Assembly (NCBI GenBank): GCA_017538965.1
Contig: JAFYHU010000073.1
Coordinates: forward strand, 1 to 64,000
Reading direction: 5' to 3'
Origin: Oscillospiraceae bacterium
GTDB taxonomy: Bacteria; Bacillota; Clostridia; Oscillospirales; Oscillospiraceae
DNA length: 64,000 bases
Part shown: piece by piece, positions 56,301-64,000 of the stretch
Position numbering within the stretch: position 1 is the first letter of the stretch
Layout of the letters: the number at the start of each line of letters is the position of its first letter
Position numbers and translations under genes: made by a program
Notes under the pieces: generated by a model
Told to the model about the DNA's origin: nothing
Databases searched by the model: none
What the model saw: the letters and a program-made list of their open reading frames with translations, nothing else

Positions 56301-59300
56301 GTGAACGTTTCCGGGTACACAGCAAACGAGGTCACTTCATATACTCAATTTGTGGGCAACAGTGCGGCGGCAGGCAATGGTGGCGCGGTCTATCTGGACA
56401 GCGGCTCTCTTACCCTCACGTCTGTCACCGCCACCGGCAACAGCGCACAAAATGGCGCGGCAATCTTTACGAACACCGGCAGAGCGACGTTCGATGCAGG
56501 ATCCTATACGGGTAACATTGCCTCCAATGGCGGCGCTGTGGGCGTGAGCAGCACCGATGCGCGACTGGTCTTTAACGGTAATGTTCAGATCAGAGAGAAT
56601 AAAATTGGAATTGGAGACAATGCGCCGAAGAGCAACGTCTATCTTGACAAGGATGACGATGCAGTTATTAATATCGGCACCCTCGGAAGCGAAGCGGCCA
56701 TCGGTATCTATGTTGCAGATAGCGTTGAAAATACCCGCGGCGTCCCTGGCGGGAGATTTGCCATTTACACCAGCAACAACAATGCTGCCAAGATCACAAA
56801 CGACAGGTACACGTCCCTGACGGTCCAGAGTGACACGGCGGCGAAAAAGCTCTACTGGGGCAACTCGATCAAGGTGAGTGTTCATAAGCTGGATTCTTAC
56901 GGTAGTGGATTTACGCAGCCGGCGTCTTCCGGCGCTGGCACGCAGCTTGGGAAATACGACACCTATTATCCGGAGTTCAGTGACGCGGCGCTTTCTGAAC
57001 TTGCTTCGGAGTTGGTGGTTAAAAATAGCCTCAACATCGGCACGAAGGTTTACGCCGCCGCATATCTGGACGGTGTACGAAGCTTTGGGGATTACATCAC
57101 CAAGCTTACTTGGGACAAGGAAGCTTCGGATTGGTATGTCACGACGCGAAGCGGAGATAAGGTTTACCTGAAGAAGACGGATGGAACGGGCTACCACAGA
57201 ATTTACATCTATTATGCTGAGCCGGCCTACCTCTCCATAGAGAATAACACTGACATGGCCCTGACCATCAGCGGCATGATGGTAGACGGCATCAGCGTGA
57301 TTAACAGCAACACAGTGGCGGGCTACGGTATGGTCTTCGCCAAGAACGGTGCAATTCGCTCGGCGCTGCTTCCGGTGACTGCAGAGGATTTCCAGCTTTC
57401 CGCAGGGCAGTCCATCAATCTCCTGATTCCAGGAGGACAGAACAAAGCCTATACCCTGGACGGCAGCTTTGAGACAACGACGGGCGGCAGCGTCCGACTC
57501 CGCAGGGGTGCAGAGAACAACCTTAGCGAGGAGACAGTGACGGTCTCTGCCACTGACGGAACATTCGGACAGCTTTACGGCACGACGCTGAACACCTCGG
57601 GGACATATAACATCATTTTCGGTGACAACAAGATCATTTGCAAGGTCGTGGATGCGGGCGGAGTAGAGCACCCCTACAGTAAGATCAGCGACGCCATCGC
57701 GGACATCGTAGCCACCACAGGGACAAATCCGCCCTATATATTGTCGACGGCAAAGACGGCCACCATTGAGATGGTAACGGATTATCTGTTACCAGCGTCC
57801 GACGCGGTTGTGATTCCGAAGGGCTACAGCATTACGATCACCACGGCAGCGAAGTCGGGCAGCATCTATAATTATACCGGTGAAGCTCAAGATGGTCGTG
57901 CTACCATCAGCCGTGATTCGTTGAACACTAGTTCGATGATCGCATCCAAAATTGGTGACGTCAACAGTAAGCTGACGCTTAACAATCTGATCATCGATGG
58001 CAAGAGTGTTCGTGGTACCAGCGCGGGTGGTGCCGTGAGTATGATGTTCTTTGAGGTGGAGCTAGACCATGTTGATTTTGTAAATGTTTATGCTTCTCAG
58101 GGCGGCGGATTATATATTGATGACTGGAATAATAATGCAAGAGGAGCCGCGAATTCGAGATTGACGGCAAAAAATTGTTCGTTTGAAAACTGCAATTGTT
58201 TAAACAGTGGAAACCGCTTTGGTGGCGGTGCAATACATTTCTTTGGGGATACTGTTTACCTGGAAAAATGCCAGTTTAGTAATTGCTATGGCCTGGACCA
58301 AGCGGGCGCAATGTTCCATCGTGTTGACGAAGAGAAAACCAACAGAAAGCCGTCTTATACCACGATGAAGGATTGTATATTTACAAATTGTACAGCAAAA
58401 GCGGCAGGCGGTTTGGAGCTTGACTCAATGTTTATTACGGTTGAGGACTGCACATTTGAGCATTGTTCAGCAACTGAGCGAAACGGCGGCGGATTTAACA
58501 TTTATGTTACAAATGTTAAAGATCCCTCATTTAATTGCACAACTACTGTGAGTGGGTGTACATTTATTGATTGTCATGTTACCGGCAAAATAAACAATAA
58601 CGCCGGACACGGTGGTGGCTTCCGTAGCAATTCAAAAGAAACAACGGTCTCGAACTGTACATTTAGTAATACGAGTACAACCATGTATGGTGGAGGTGTT
58701 TGCTTCTCAAACACAAATGCCACGAAAGCTGAGGTTCAAGGTTGTACATTTGACAAATGTACTGCATCCATGCAAGACCAATCCAGCCAGGGAGGCGGAA
58801 TTTACAGCAGGTCTCTCGCGTTTATGATAGGGGATTACATGTATGCAGAGGGTGAAACACCAAAAGATTTGACGGTAGGTAGTTATATTAAGGATAACGA
58901 AGGAAATATTATCGGCCGTCATACCGAGGTAAACGGTTGCGTCTCTAGGAACGAGGGCGGAGGCATCTATCACAATAGGGATGCTAATAATTCAACTCTT
59001 ACAATTACCAATGCCATTGTAAGCGGAAATCAGATCCAAAACTCCGGGAAAAACGGCGGTGGTGTGTATACAAATGCGCGAACCGTAGAAATCTCGGGCG
59101 CCACCATCACCGATAATACTTGCACAAGTTTGGGGGGCGGCGTGTATGCAAATACCTATACGTCTTTGAGTATTACGGATTCCAATATTTCCCATAATAA
59201 TGCCTCCAGCAACGGCGGCGGCGTATGGTTCTACTATAAAGATCAGAACAATACGCTGACCATCAAAGGCAGCACCATTGATAACAATACCTCCAATAAC

Positions 59301-62300
59301 GGTAGCGGCGGTGGTATCTATACGGAAGCCAAGACCGTGACCGTCAGCGCCAGCGAGACGAGAACCGACAGCGAAGAAAAGGCCATCCGCTCGTCCATCT
59401 CCAACAACAGGTCCAAGTCCAGCGGCGGCGGCCTCTATCAGAGCCGAAATGTGGACGGCGCCAAGCTGGAGATCAGCGGCGCCAATGTGAACGGGAATAC
59501 TGTTACCGGCGGAGCGGGCGGTGGAATTTATGCGAAAGTGCGAACATTGAAAGCTGTATCCTCCGAGTTTTCCAGAAATTCATCGAGTGGTGACGGCGCC
59601 GGTATCTGGTTCGTTACCGATGATAATAACAGAACCAACATGACATTGACTGCCGAAGGCTGCACACTGGATACAAATATCTCTGGCGGCAACGGCGGCG
59701 GCATATACACGACGGCAAAGACAGTTGAAGTCAAAGCGTATACGGAAGGCACGGGCGAGGAGACTATAACCACTGGTTCGAAGATCTCCAACAGTACAGC
59801 GGCGAAAAACGGCGGCGGTATCTACCAGAACAGCGATATTGACGATTCTTCCCTTACGATTTCTTCTACTGTCATTAGGAGTAATACCGCCAATGGCACC
59901 GGGAACAGCGAGCTTGGCGGCGGCGGCGTATACGCCAATGTCAGGAACATGACCCTCACCGATTCGGAAGTCAGCGGAAATACTGCGGCAAAATACGGCG
60001 GCGGCATTTACAAGAATAGTGAAGGCAATGACCGCTATCTGATCGTTGACAATACCAAGGTGCAAAACAATACCGCCGGGAACCAGGGTGGCGGCATCTA
60101 TGACAAATCCCAGCTGACTCTGCGCAAGGGCACCGAGATCACCGGAAACCGCTTGACCACGAATACCGCGGCAAACTGTGCAGGAGTGTACTTGGTCGAT
60201 GGCAGAACGCTGTATGTCGGTCCTGAGAATGCTGCGGAAGAGGACAGCGATACTATCATTGTTAGAAACAATACCACGTCTAACAATGCGCTCTCTGATC
60301 TGCGCCTGTGGTGGAACAGTGGCACATCGGAAAACAATGTTGCTAGTGTCTATGTCTATTGCAACCTGACAAATGATAGCGAAATCCGTGTTGTAAACGC
60401 AGCGAAGGCGGGCACGATATTCGGAAGTTCAAAATATGCTTTAACGAATGGTTTTTCCGATGATAACTATGTCTTTATTGCGGACAACAGCACGCTCCAC
60501 GGTATCACGGATCGGTCAGATTCTACAAATAAAACGATTATTTGGGCTGGACCACCGATCGCAAAACTCACGGATGGAAATGGAAGACTCCTTTATTTAA
60601 AGTATTATGAAGGTACCGCCACCTACCCGGCCATTTTCGACCGTCTGGATACCGGTGACGGCGCGGCGAGCACAGTCAGTCCGTTCAGTATGCTCCGTAC
60701 GGATCCTCTGACGCTGTACTACAGGGATGGAACGGTGTACCAGGGTACGGATTTCTGCATCAAAATGCTGGTGGAGCACTACGAGACGTCCGCTGATATG
60801 ACGCTTCCGTATGTGGAGGGAAGAACGGTAACTTTCACCACGGCAGAAAAGAGCTTCCCAAGCGATTGGCCCTACGATGATATGGATACTTATCACTTTG
60901 AGGGCAAAGCTGGTGGACGCGCAACGGTGATTCGCGGGCGTTCGGTTGCAAGTGGCAGGACGTTGCTGAACGTGAAAGGCACGCTGAAACTCGAGAATAT
61001 CGTCATTGACGGTGGAACAGAGAACGGAGTTGCCGTATCGAACTCTACCCGTTGCATGTATATCGATCATGCTTCTTGTATTGTTACGCTTGGAGAGAAT
61101 GCTGTGCTGCAAAATGGTAAAGTCAATGGCTATGGCGGCGGCGTTAATCTCAACAATGGCACATTGAATATTGAGGGCGGTGTCATCAGAAACTGCACAG
61201 CCAATAATAGTGATGGCGGCGGCGTATATTTAGCAAATGATAGTAGTATTCTGACACTTGCGGCTGGAAGCATCTACCAGTGCTCGGCCGCCACCGGCGG
61301 CGGCGTGCGCATCAAAAACGGCAGCTTTACGATGTCTGGCGGTACGATACAAGAATGCTCGTCGACGGGGGCAACTACCGGCGGCGGTGGTGTATGTATA
61401 GCCAGCGGTAAAACCATGTATATGACCGGCGGTTCCATCATCAATAACAAGGCCCAGAATACTGGTGGCGGTATTATGGTTTATAGCAAAGATTCCCGCC
61501 TCTACTTCTCCGGCAAGGTCAACATTTCCGGCAACACATCCGTTGCCAGCGTCGCCACAAACAAAGCCTGTAATGTCGAGCTGAATCAGGATTCTAACGG
61601 GGTGATCAATACTTATAACGACGGCCTGTATCCGGGCGCCTATATCGGCGTGTATGTAAATGGAGAGGAGGGAACCAATTCCAACTATGATAAACACGGC
61701 ATGGAGCGCAAGCCGTTCGGCAACTTTAAAAATCAAAACAGCCAAACTAAAACCTCCAATTTCTACAGCTTCGTGAATGATCGCAACGGTCTGAAGGGCG
61801 GCATCATCGAAAAAAATGATTCCAACTATGTAAGGACAGGGGAGTATGCGGACCGGTGTATCTATTGGATCCAGATTTTCTCGCTCGACGTTACCAAGAA
61901 AGTTGTGTCTGGTGCGTCTACCACGATAGACCAAGAGGAATTGTTCCTCTTCAAGGTTAATATCCGCGGACATGCGACAGTGAATGGACAGTTAGATGCT
62001 GGACAAATCGACAGCGCCAACGGAGATTTCGGAGAGATGCAGTTCACCAGCAATGGATCGGAAACCACAACTGCGATATTTGGGCTGACTGATGGTCAGA
62101 CTATTTCAGGAATGAATCTGTCGGAAGGGTTGACCTATGAGGTGATCGAATATCTGACAGAAGATCAAGCCAAACGTTACGCTGCGATGCCGATGTATGG
62201 GGCAGGTTCGACAACTGAATCCTTGGAGTACGAAGGTGTAACATATCAGGTCATCAGAGTCAATACATACTCCAGCAAGATCGGCGAAAATAAGGAAAGG

Positions 62301-63806
62301 ACAGATGTGGATCCGTACACTTCGTCGTTGACGTTCAGCAACTTGATGCCGGTCTGCAAGATCACAGATATGAATGGAAACATTTTGTATCGGAGGTATG
62401 ACTGGGATAAGGTAACGAATAAAGAAGGAGAAGGGCAAGACGGTGGCAGCAGTACAAATCAGCCGTATTACTACGCCCCTGCGGTCTACACGGAGCTGAC
62501 TGGCGACGATGGCGCGTTCAGGGCGTTGGAGGGAACTCTGTACAGTTCGAATGCCACCAATCCTACAAGTTATTCTGTCAGCAACGGCGTTCAGATTCAG
62601 ATGTTGATTGGTGATTACAAACTGAACAATAAGGTCACAGCCGATAAAAGCAAGGTTGTGCTGACCACGGCATCCTCCTCTGACAAGCTGTTCCCCAAGC
62701 AGGATCCAGGAACTACATCGACTATACGCCGTGCATTTGCGGGTATCTCTATGTTCAACGTGAGCGGTGATTTGACCTTTGCGACCATTATCCTTGACGG
62801 CGCGAAAGGTTCGTACACGGTCGGGACGAATGGTGGCATTGCTGATGTCGAGAACGGCGCCAAGCTGACCATTCAAAGCGGCGCCACGCTGCAAAACTCC
62901 AAAACCGCTGCAAACTATTGTGGCGGCGCAGTATATGTCGCGGAGGGTGGCTCTGTCACTATGACCGGCGGCGCTGTGAACCACAATGAGTCTGTTGGCG
63001 ACGGTGCAGGTATCTATCTGGCGGAAGGCAGCACACTCAACCTCTCAGGCGCTCCCAACTTTGGCGGCGCAGGTACTGATGTCAGCGGAAACATCACCAC
63101 TGCTACCGGCAACTTCAAAACCGGAGAACTGATAGCAAAATTGAACGGCGGAAAGACCTATACGAAGGCACGTCAAGATATCTACATAGCCGGGTTCGCC
63201 GGTGAGGATGGAGACACTTCGGCTGATTCGCTGGTGGTTTCCGGTAATATTAGTACAGGAGATGGGACCATTTGGGTATGGGCGGCTGAAGAGCCTCGCT
63301 ATAAATCCCTGCAGCAGTTTGCAAAGATTGAGAATGGCAAAACAGTTTCTTCCGCTTCTTTGAAAGCATTTAGAAATGCCAGACCGGATCAGGATGAAAC
63401 AGGTGCAACGGAGCTCGGAGAATATCTGTATGGTATAACAAAGGGCGATGACACAACCGGCCATAATATCTATTGGTATGGTATCACTGGTAGCCGAAAG
63501 GTGATTCTTAGGAAAATTTCAGAAAAAGAAGGAATTATTGTCAATCCGGCAGTTTCTGGTGTTTCCTTTGATATTTTAACGAGCAAAGACGGACAATCTG
63601 CCAGAGACAAAAACGGTAATGTAATTGAGACCTGTACATCTGGCGCTAACGGCGCATTCTACGTCGGCGAACTGAATTATGGGACATATTATATTCATGA
63701 ATTGAACCCCCAAAAGTATTTCGTTCTGAAGATTGATGAAACCGGATACTATATGTGCGATGAGAACGGCAATATACTTAATGGGCCAACGCAGGAACTG
63801 AGATAG
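47352..63806 (+). CDS. giant secreted protein with InlB-type repeats and right-handed beta-helix, no anchor seen
   Basis: A 5484-residue exported protein. It has a typical signal peptide (residues 1-28, cut expected after VFA). An acidic spacer follows, then three related modules of about 130 residues at 48250-48650, 48660-49060 and 49085-49500. Residues about 780-1600 hold InlB B-repeat-like units (such as FAGWYRGDNTGG, KFSRWYLDPYC, LYAGWE). From about 2530 to 4400 and again near 4550-4730 and 5140-5250 it is built of Gly-rich GGAVYAGSG / VSGGS beta-helix coils, including a Cys-rich stretch (about 3600-3820). A SpaA-like domain closes the protein (VSFDILTSKDGQ to YIHELNPQKYF). It ends at LNGPTQELR with no LPXTG, membrane segment or other anchor in any frame downstream. 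GGAGAG precedes the ATG. Adhesion is inferred. Confidence 0.85.
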   Translation: MKTKLTNRILSMLMAIIMMLSLTTSVFAATPAEPQDSTQETTAEDTLTTGDTADSADDTNTNANNNNESDNTAGQEDLADGIEETIPRLTDLYEGHRIHLVESENQPLPEDAELYMGNIRNEEIPYYLQRAAHALGLKTCDMYLYFIAKPMVLDAFTGDPLFFDGNDDDKMTVEVTLFDDEDMDEAEKAERLEYLQEINIEDLEVIVLGSYGDEDVVVPYDYDEETGVISFDMEKIYEFVLIIPDWDSAVYLEEEKPTDTDNTEPTNTDVGTEEPAVNTEDDGTEDGHNDTSSDSGEVTVTADGTDYSVSLTYTADANIPEGSVFEIYEVPESGILYESLTDAAAAALNTDSENIVSATFVDVDIKNDGNSITPDSDINLNIAVADSSENSDAVVQVVALGRQNEILAQEDESSYATVTDNLNSTYAIVWVTKQAKLTTSDNQTYLITVSYDRNDPGIPVAAELVVSELKEGDPGYEEYIAQSAALAEADPDALAFAKAFDISLIDPETGAECQPAGEVTVSIQLLEEEVNNDLQIDLVHFGDEPEQLDCALNNDNAIEFSTPGFSVFVVMGTVLEKKLTASDGNTYQITVTYDSKSGIPSNAELYVTEIKEGDIGYEEYVAQSAVALGEKPENLALARAFDITLKNPQTSEEYQPNKNVTVTIELLKDDLNSYASVDVVHIPDEAGEEAEVMDSTVHGESVKFKTDGFSVYVLIGSGGETVTPQCTYTFWIPNADAPGTYKEYSFMDSQGHTIFNQTVTSGDELIVPQAISNDEKTFAGWYRGDNTGGKLTLEAEPYDFDNITITENSAIDLYAVYKNYATVIFHDKYDSDSESFPVAYTRRAELITTGDGTGAVTNATVRINDLSVANTSVNGKEMAFFGWSETPITTPGAAKDDKGYDVEAVTTDAEGCITVNKEKHLYPIFIETCLLTFYAAKAGSGAAYNGPRYLNKDEYLTSLPTTSWSGKTFTGWFTGTLSGSNIEYGMQISNPDGTLIFGADDAGVYVSDGKLYMRADTTLYAGWENNISAEYRILYWQQNGNRADYTYVQSVSHTGTVGETVSVADEDKKNDRFTGFHLKEEPASAEIKADGSTVLHVYYDHNEGYEPTQEAFTLTFADSVTEEGKISPNLVQTKSVETGTGLAGQAIENPTSGRKGYKFSRWYLDPYCNKGADLQTLKMPDHDLTLYAGWELEYYFVTIDPNYGELRPLVNGKPTGTGSTWFIQSIEREPIAEYSYVERNYVESSSGTFYYVYHPGNLNLPPDYTEWPDRYTYYTTDPSKATEDTTFEYSPGTYTYAGWYEILDDGTEVPYVFGERTDHNTNLKLHWKKNGIYYIAYDAGNGTLENGSKTAVLTDGYADYAGITLTCSATPLAGYTFVGWQVRGSDSNMIYTPGQVFTLHADDAKRVSGKDIVYLDAVYARIGTASITYNANGGTVAENNVDFGKVPGSTEDPWKAATGTVDTGEGTATVSGLTNNSRFKLSVGTGFTAPAGSGATFLGWRDDAGTFYAKNSAVIYGVSASTTLYAVWGAQVTYNLNSTDAGWGNEAWNPAIYTLNAETKTYSQTANLGTVVSEPANVPIYTGEDGKLFRYWATRSGSGTESSPYVYAEYDFSQPITGALDLYAYWDAANTVNVHAIDASNADLTEKFKADGWTVTNVTVSTNVTDLTATSNVTPPDNYEFAFAAVATDPNSVSESNAVTAIKYENKKVLVKYKDESSFKVLDEGKELYFVYYQKKALDIGYKSMDASGVLDNVTTSGAPANTDSLLGEYSMSEQLTASLNLVTGFTNYAFAVGSTDPGGGTQMNASALSMITNAVGAGDPVPTLQVRNTWRGFEYKYTTETEKNAVWTSCGYAPQLYVIYYTQQPTVIMFNEKTVGTSAVTNTEFTYNLLVTATTTTTVSVQTQTKDGDNWVDSGAPAVTTTTGEPTTIFDTTASGNQPYILKNGEANSSILFYSESSNKTQGDDDGTGTREVTTTTTVTAQTAVITQTLQDAFTSSINVNGSAYTESQNVFTFTATGSRDTQNVTFTNTHKSLSVEVHVAMLESNGTGSDIVQRDSTFRNTTETTYKFDLALGESETLLTKLPSAALFTGDTDTYAYGTTMSGTGTEGAAITVGSMAVASIAYERIEDEGDDYERIEDEGDVYELVLKDGNGNTISELGSNQLYYLYYPMPKIRYVKEAIDGTLTDISGCLENPQTGIIEASESVTYGHQILTMNGKTVVQNESFVIPMSGFVISQSGNNFRMPPVLDDGLYERYLGYVKIGAGSGTATNTADLDVSTGLTMHLKVQNNTLQYSFDGAIWKNLPLSGTPTVYAIYSERGYDLQISKTVDMSQSGNDPLFSGASFTVTISSTGITKNSYDAEGADSSTIAATPATETTRGTITLTVVDGTKVRIKGLGRGEYTITESGNENYTLTARTGSIVGSSTSPMTVTDNTTVSFALDAEKKIDLINSPKAICKIDDHYFYTLRSMVNYVDENIATKTATAEMLTDYLMPAADTVEIPSDFNLTLTTAESVGHVAVITRTADLAGVPLFTSNGALTLMNLTLEGSSIEATAPMIRSAGNLVIGSGAMIQNCVGGGAINATAGNITVNGIIKKCSAAAGGAIYHSGNGTITLNGTGEIRNNYATSGSGGAIWLSGGKVKVSGTSKITGNKAESGNGGAVYANSIVEIEVDQGGAITANTAKEGGAIYANASATIRISETENVTAKPAVTGNTATTGNGGTIYVKGGGSVNVSGGSVSGNTALNGHGGTVYSNNASVTVSGTAEVNNNTAKEGGAVYAVSGPVTVSGGSVDNNTASTGSGGAVYAGSGNVTVSGGSLAGNKSAAGSGGAVYAGSGNVSVSGGSLSNNTANTDGGAVFAGSGNISVSVPSGGVAQAIYNNTATTGKGGALYANTGAVSITGMTLSKNTAGSDGGAVYAGSGAVTLTNSTFGGDDATNGNTAGGSGGALYAGSGNVTVSGGSMKNNKSTGGNGGAFYAGSGTVNVSGYTANEVTSYTQFVGNSAAAGNGGAVYLDSGSLTLTSVTATGNSAQNGAAIFTNTGRATFDAGSYTGNIASNGGAVGVSSTDARLVFNGNVQIRENKIGIGDNAPKSNVYLDKDDDAVINIGTLGSEAAIGIYVADSVENTRGVPGGRFAIYTSNNNAAKITNDRYTSLTVQSDTAAKKLYWGNSIKVSVHKLDSYGSGFTQPASSGAGTQLGKYDTYYPEFSDAALSELASELVVKNSLNIGTKVYAAAYLDGVRSFGDYITKLTWDKEASDWYVTTRSGDKVYLKKTDGTGYHRIYIYYAEPAYLSIENNTDMALTISGMMVDGISVINSNTVAGYGMVFAKNGAIRSALLPVTAEDFQLSAGQSINLLIPGGQNKAYTLDGSFETTTGGSVRLRRGAENNLSEETVTVSATDGTFGQLYGTTLNTSGTYNIIFGDNKIICKVVDAGGVEHPYSKISDAIADIVATTGTNPPYILSTAKTATIEMVTDYLLPASDAVVIPKGYSITITTAAKSGSIYNYTGEAQDGRATISRDSLNTSSMIASKIGDVNSKLTLNNLIIDGKSVRGTSAGGAVSMMFFEVELDHVDFVNVYASQGGGLYIDDWNNNARGAANSRLTAKNCSFENCNCLNSGNRFGGGAIHFFGDTVYLEKCQFSNCYGLDQAGAMFHRVDEEKTNRKPSYTTMKDCIFTNCTAKAAGGLELDSMFITVEDCTFEHCSATERNGGGFNIYVTNVKDPSFNCTTTVSGCTFIDCHVTGKINNNAGHGGGFRSNSKETTVSNCTFSNTSTTMYGGGVCFSNTNATKAEVQGCTFDKCTASMQDQSSQGGGIYSRSLAFMIGDYMYAEGETPKDLTVGSYIKDNEGNIIGRHTEVNGCVSRNEGGGIYHNRDANNSTLTITNAIVSGNQIQNSGKNGGGVYTNARTVEISGATITDNTCTSLGGGVYANTYTSLSITDSNISHNNASSNGGGVWFYYKDQNNTLTIKGSTIDNNTSNNGSGGGIYTEAKTVTVSASETRTDSEEKAIRSSISNNRSKSSGGGLYQSRNVDGAKLEISGANVNGNTVTGGAGGGIYAKVRTLKAVSSEFSRNSSSGDGAGIWFVTDDNNRTNMTLTAEGCTLDTNISGGNGGGIYTTAKTVEVKAYTEGTGEETITTGSKISNSTAAKNGGGIYQNSDIDDSSLTISSTVIRSNTANGTGNSELGGGGVYANVRNMTLTDSEVSGNTAAKYGGGIYKNSEGNDRYLIVDNTKVQNNTAGNQGGGIYDKSQLTLRKGTEITGNRLTTNTAANCAGVYLVDGRTLYVGPENAAEEDSDTIIVRNNTTSNNALSDLRLWWNSGTSENNVASVYVYCNLTNDSEIRVVNAAKAGTIFGSSKYALTNGFSDDNYVFIADNSTLHGITDRSDSTNKTIIWAGPPIAKLTDGNGRLLYLKYYEGTATYPAIFDRLDTGDGAASTVSPFSMLRTDPLTLYYRDGTVYQGTDFCIKMLVEHYETSADMTLPYVEGRTVTFTTAEKSFPSDWPYDDMDTYHFEGKAGGRATVIRGRSVASGRTLLNVKGTLKLENIVIDGGTENGVAVSNSTRCMYIDHASCIVTLGENAVLQNGKVNGYGGGVNLNNGTLNIEGGVIRNCTANNSDGGGVYLANDSSILTLAAGSIYQCSAATGGGVRIKNGSFTMSGGTIQECSSTGATTGGGGVCIASGKTMYMTGGSIINNKAQNTGGGIMVYSKDSRLYFSGKVNISGNTSVASVATNKACNVELNQDSNGVINTYNDGLYPGAYIGVYVNGEEGTNSNYDKHGMERKPFGNFKNQNSQTKTSNFYSFVNDRNGLKGGIIEKNDSNYVRTGEYADRCIYWIQIFSLDVTKKVVSGASTTIDQEELFLFKVNIRGHATVNGQLDAGQIDSANGDFGEMQFTSNGSETTTAIFGLTDGQTISGMNLSEGLTYEVIEYLTEDQAKRYAAMPMYGAGSTTESLEYEGVTYQVIRVNTYSSKIGENKERTDVDPYTSSLTFSNLMPVCKITDMNGNILYRRYDWDKVTNKEGEGQDGGSSTNQPYYYAPAVYTELTGDDGAFRALEGTLYSSNATNPTSYSVSNGVQIQMLIGDYKLNNKVTADKSKVVLTTASSSDKLFPKQDPGTTSTIRRAFAGISMFNVSGDLTFATIILDGAKGSYTVGTNGGIADVENGAKLTIQSGATLQNSKTAANYCGGAVYVAEGGSVTMTGGAVNHNESVGDGAGIYLAEGSTLNLSGAPNFGGAGTDVSGNITTATGNFKTGELIAKLNGGKTYTKARQDIYIAGFAGEDGDTSADSLVVSGNISTGDGTIWVWAAEEPRYKSLQQFAKIENGKTVSSASLKAFRNARPDQDETGATELGEYLYGITKGDDTTGHNIYWYGITGSRKVILRKISEKEGIIVNPAVSGVSFDILTSKDGQSARDKNGNVIETCTSGANGAFYVGELNYGTYYIHELNPQKYFVLKIDETGYYMCDENGNILNGPTQELR
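53724..53783 (+). repeat. 30-bp tandem duplication inside the beta-helix giant gene
   Basis: Two copies of a 30-base unit (encoding YERIEDEGDD, then YERIEDEGDV) differ only near the end of the second. It is in frame and looks recent. Confidence 0.9.
55740..56300 (+). repeat. 81-bp coding repeats of the beta-helix
   Basis: An 81-base unit starting at 55750 (27 residues, GSGGAVYAGSGNVTVSGGS plus spacer) repeats at 55831 with few changes, and in weaker form around 56180-56290. It represents single beta-helix turns duplicated at DNA level. Confidence 0.8.
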
Positions 63807-63824
63807 GGGATAGAGTGCAAAGGG

Positions 63825-63899
63825 AAGGCTCAGGAAAACAAAGCCGGAGTCGTCCCGGAGAAAAGAAAAACAGCGTGACATAGAGATAGTCTGAGCCTT
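63825..63899 (+). terminator. possible terminator structure after the beta-helix giant gene
   Basis: AAGGCTCAG (63825-63833) pairs with CTGAGCCTT (63891-63899) over a 57-base interior that contains a smaller CCGG/CCGG pairing. No T-run follows directly. Weak. Confidence 0.35.
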
Positions 63900-63918
63900 G
63901 GAAGCATTTTAGCCAGAC

Positions 63919-63994
63919 AGAGGGACGGTTCTTTTGCCTTGATGGACAGAGGTGGGCTGTGAATAGAGAGATGGTTCTTTACCCCTTATGGGGC
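63919..63994. repeat. half copy of palindrome D and CCCCTTATGGGG motif
   Basis: AGAGGGACGGTTCTTTTGCC at 63919-63938 matches the left arm of palindrome D; no right arm is found before the window ends. ACCCCTTATGGGGCGATG at 63981-63998 resembles the motif near 16257. No gene is seen in 63807-64000. Confidence 0.55.
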
Positions 63995-64000
63995 GATGAA

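Noticed and set aside
55680-56310. Regular repeats that could be mistaken for a CRISPR array
   Set aside because: The repeats are in frame, of coding type (GGAVYAGSG coils), not evenly spaced by unique spacers, and no cas genes are near.
63807-64000. Frameshifted LPXTG anchor after the beta-helix giant gene
   Set aside because: None of the three frames shows LPXTG-like residues or a hydrophobic stretch before the dispersed repeats begin.

Overview
The window looks like chromosomal DNA of a low-oxygen Bacillota (Clostridia) bacterium, probably an uncultured gut-type relative of Oscillospiraceae/Christensenellales. The reasons are strong AGGAGG ribosome sites, many TTG starts, an E. hirae-type V-ATPase operon, AddAB rather than RecBCD, paired DegV proteins, an EFR1 flavodoxin-ferredoxin and giant LPXTG/Cna-B adhesins. 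Housekeeping parts are GC-rich. The two giant surface genes are visibly richer in A+T and patchy. Taxonomy is inference; no rRNA or tRNA gene was seen.

Layout. 1-140: hairpin cluster that looks like the right end (and omegaRNA 3' part) of an IS200/IS605 TnpB element lying mostly outside the window. 160-957: PAP2 phosphatase (-). 1593-10238: nine-gene V-type ATPase operon in the order of the Enterococcus hirae Na+ operon (ntpFIKECGABD), with tandem promoters; its c-ring subunit keeps the Na+-ligand residues. 10376-12010: cdsA and an EFR1 ferredoxin (-). 12196-13917: HerA-like ATPase. 13956-14282: small unknown gene (-). 14458-16211: two DegV fatty-acid-binding proteins. 16351-17079: GntR/FCD regulator (-). 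17380-18102: DUF975 membrane protein. 18783-29921: a 3712-residue LPXTG-anchored protein with His/Cys repeats, a CHAP domain and many Cna-B/SpaA/pilin-isopeptide domains. 30031-31481: two toxin-antitoxin modules (Phd/PIN and HigBA) separated by a decayed copy of an LPXTG gene 3' end. 31536-33745: CofE-like protein (-) and psuG (+). 33961-40742: addB-addA. 41052-41981: DHH phosphoesterase. 42339-43082: REP-associated (RAYT) transposase. 43269-47190: type IV pilus genes (pilin-like, prepilin peptidase, pilM, pilN, pilO). 47352-63806: a 5484-residue secreted beta-helix/InlB-repeat protein with no visible anchor.

How it works together. The housekeeping units (ion-pumping ATPase, phospholipid synthesis, fatty-acid binding, DNA repair) alternate with surface functions (pilus assembly, two giant adhesins). 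Nearly every intergenic gap carries short palindromic repeats of at least six kinds. In several, copies differ by base-pair-preserving changes in the stem or have a different but still self-complementary interior, so the hairpin itself appears to be maintained. Together with the RAYT gene this suggests a REP/RAYT-type repeat system. The RAYT has Phe where the catalytic Tyr of the family normally lies.
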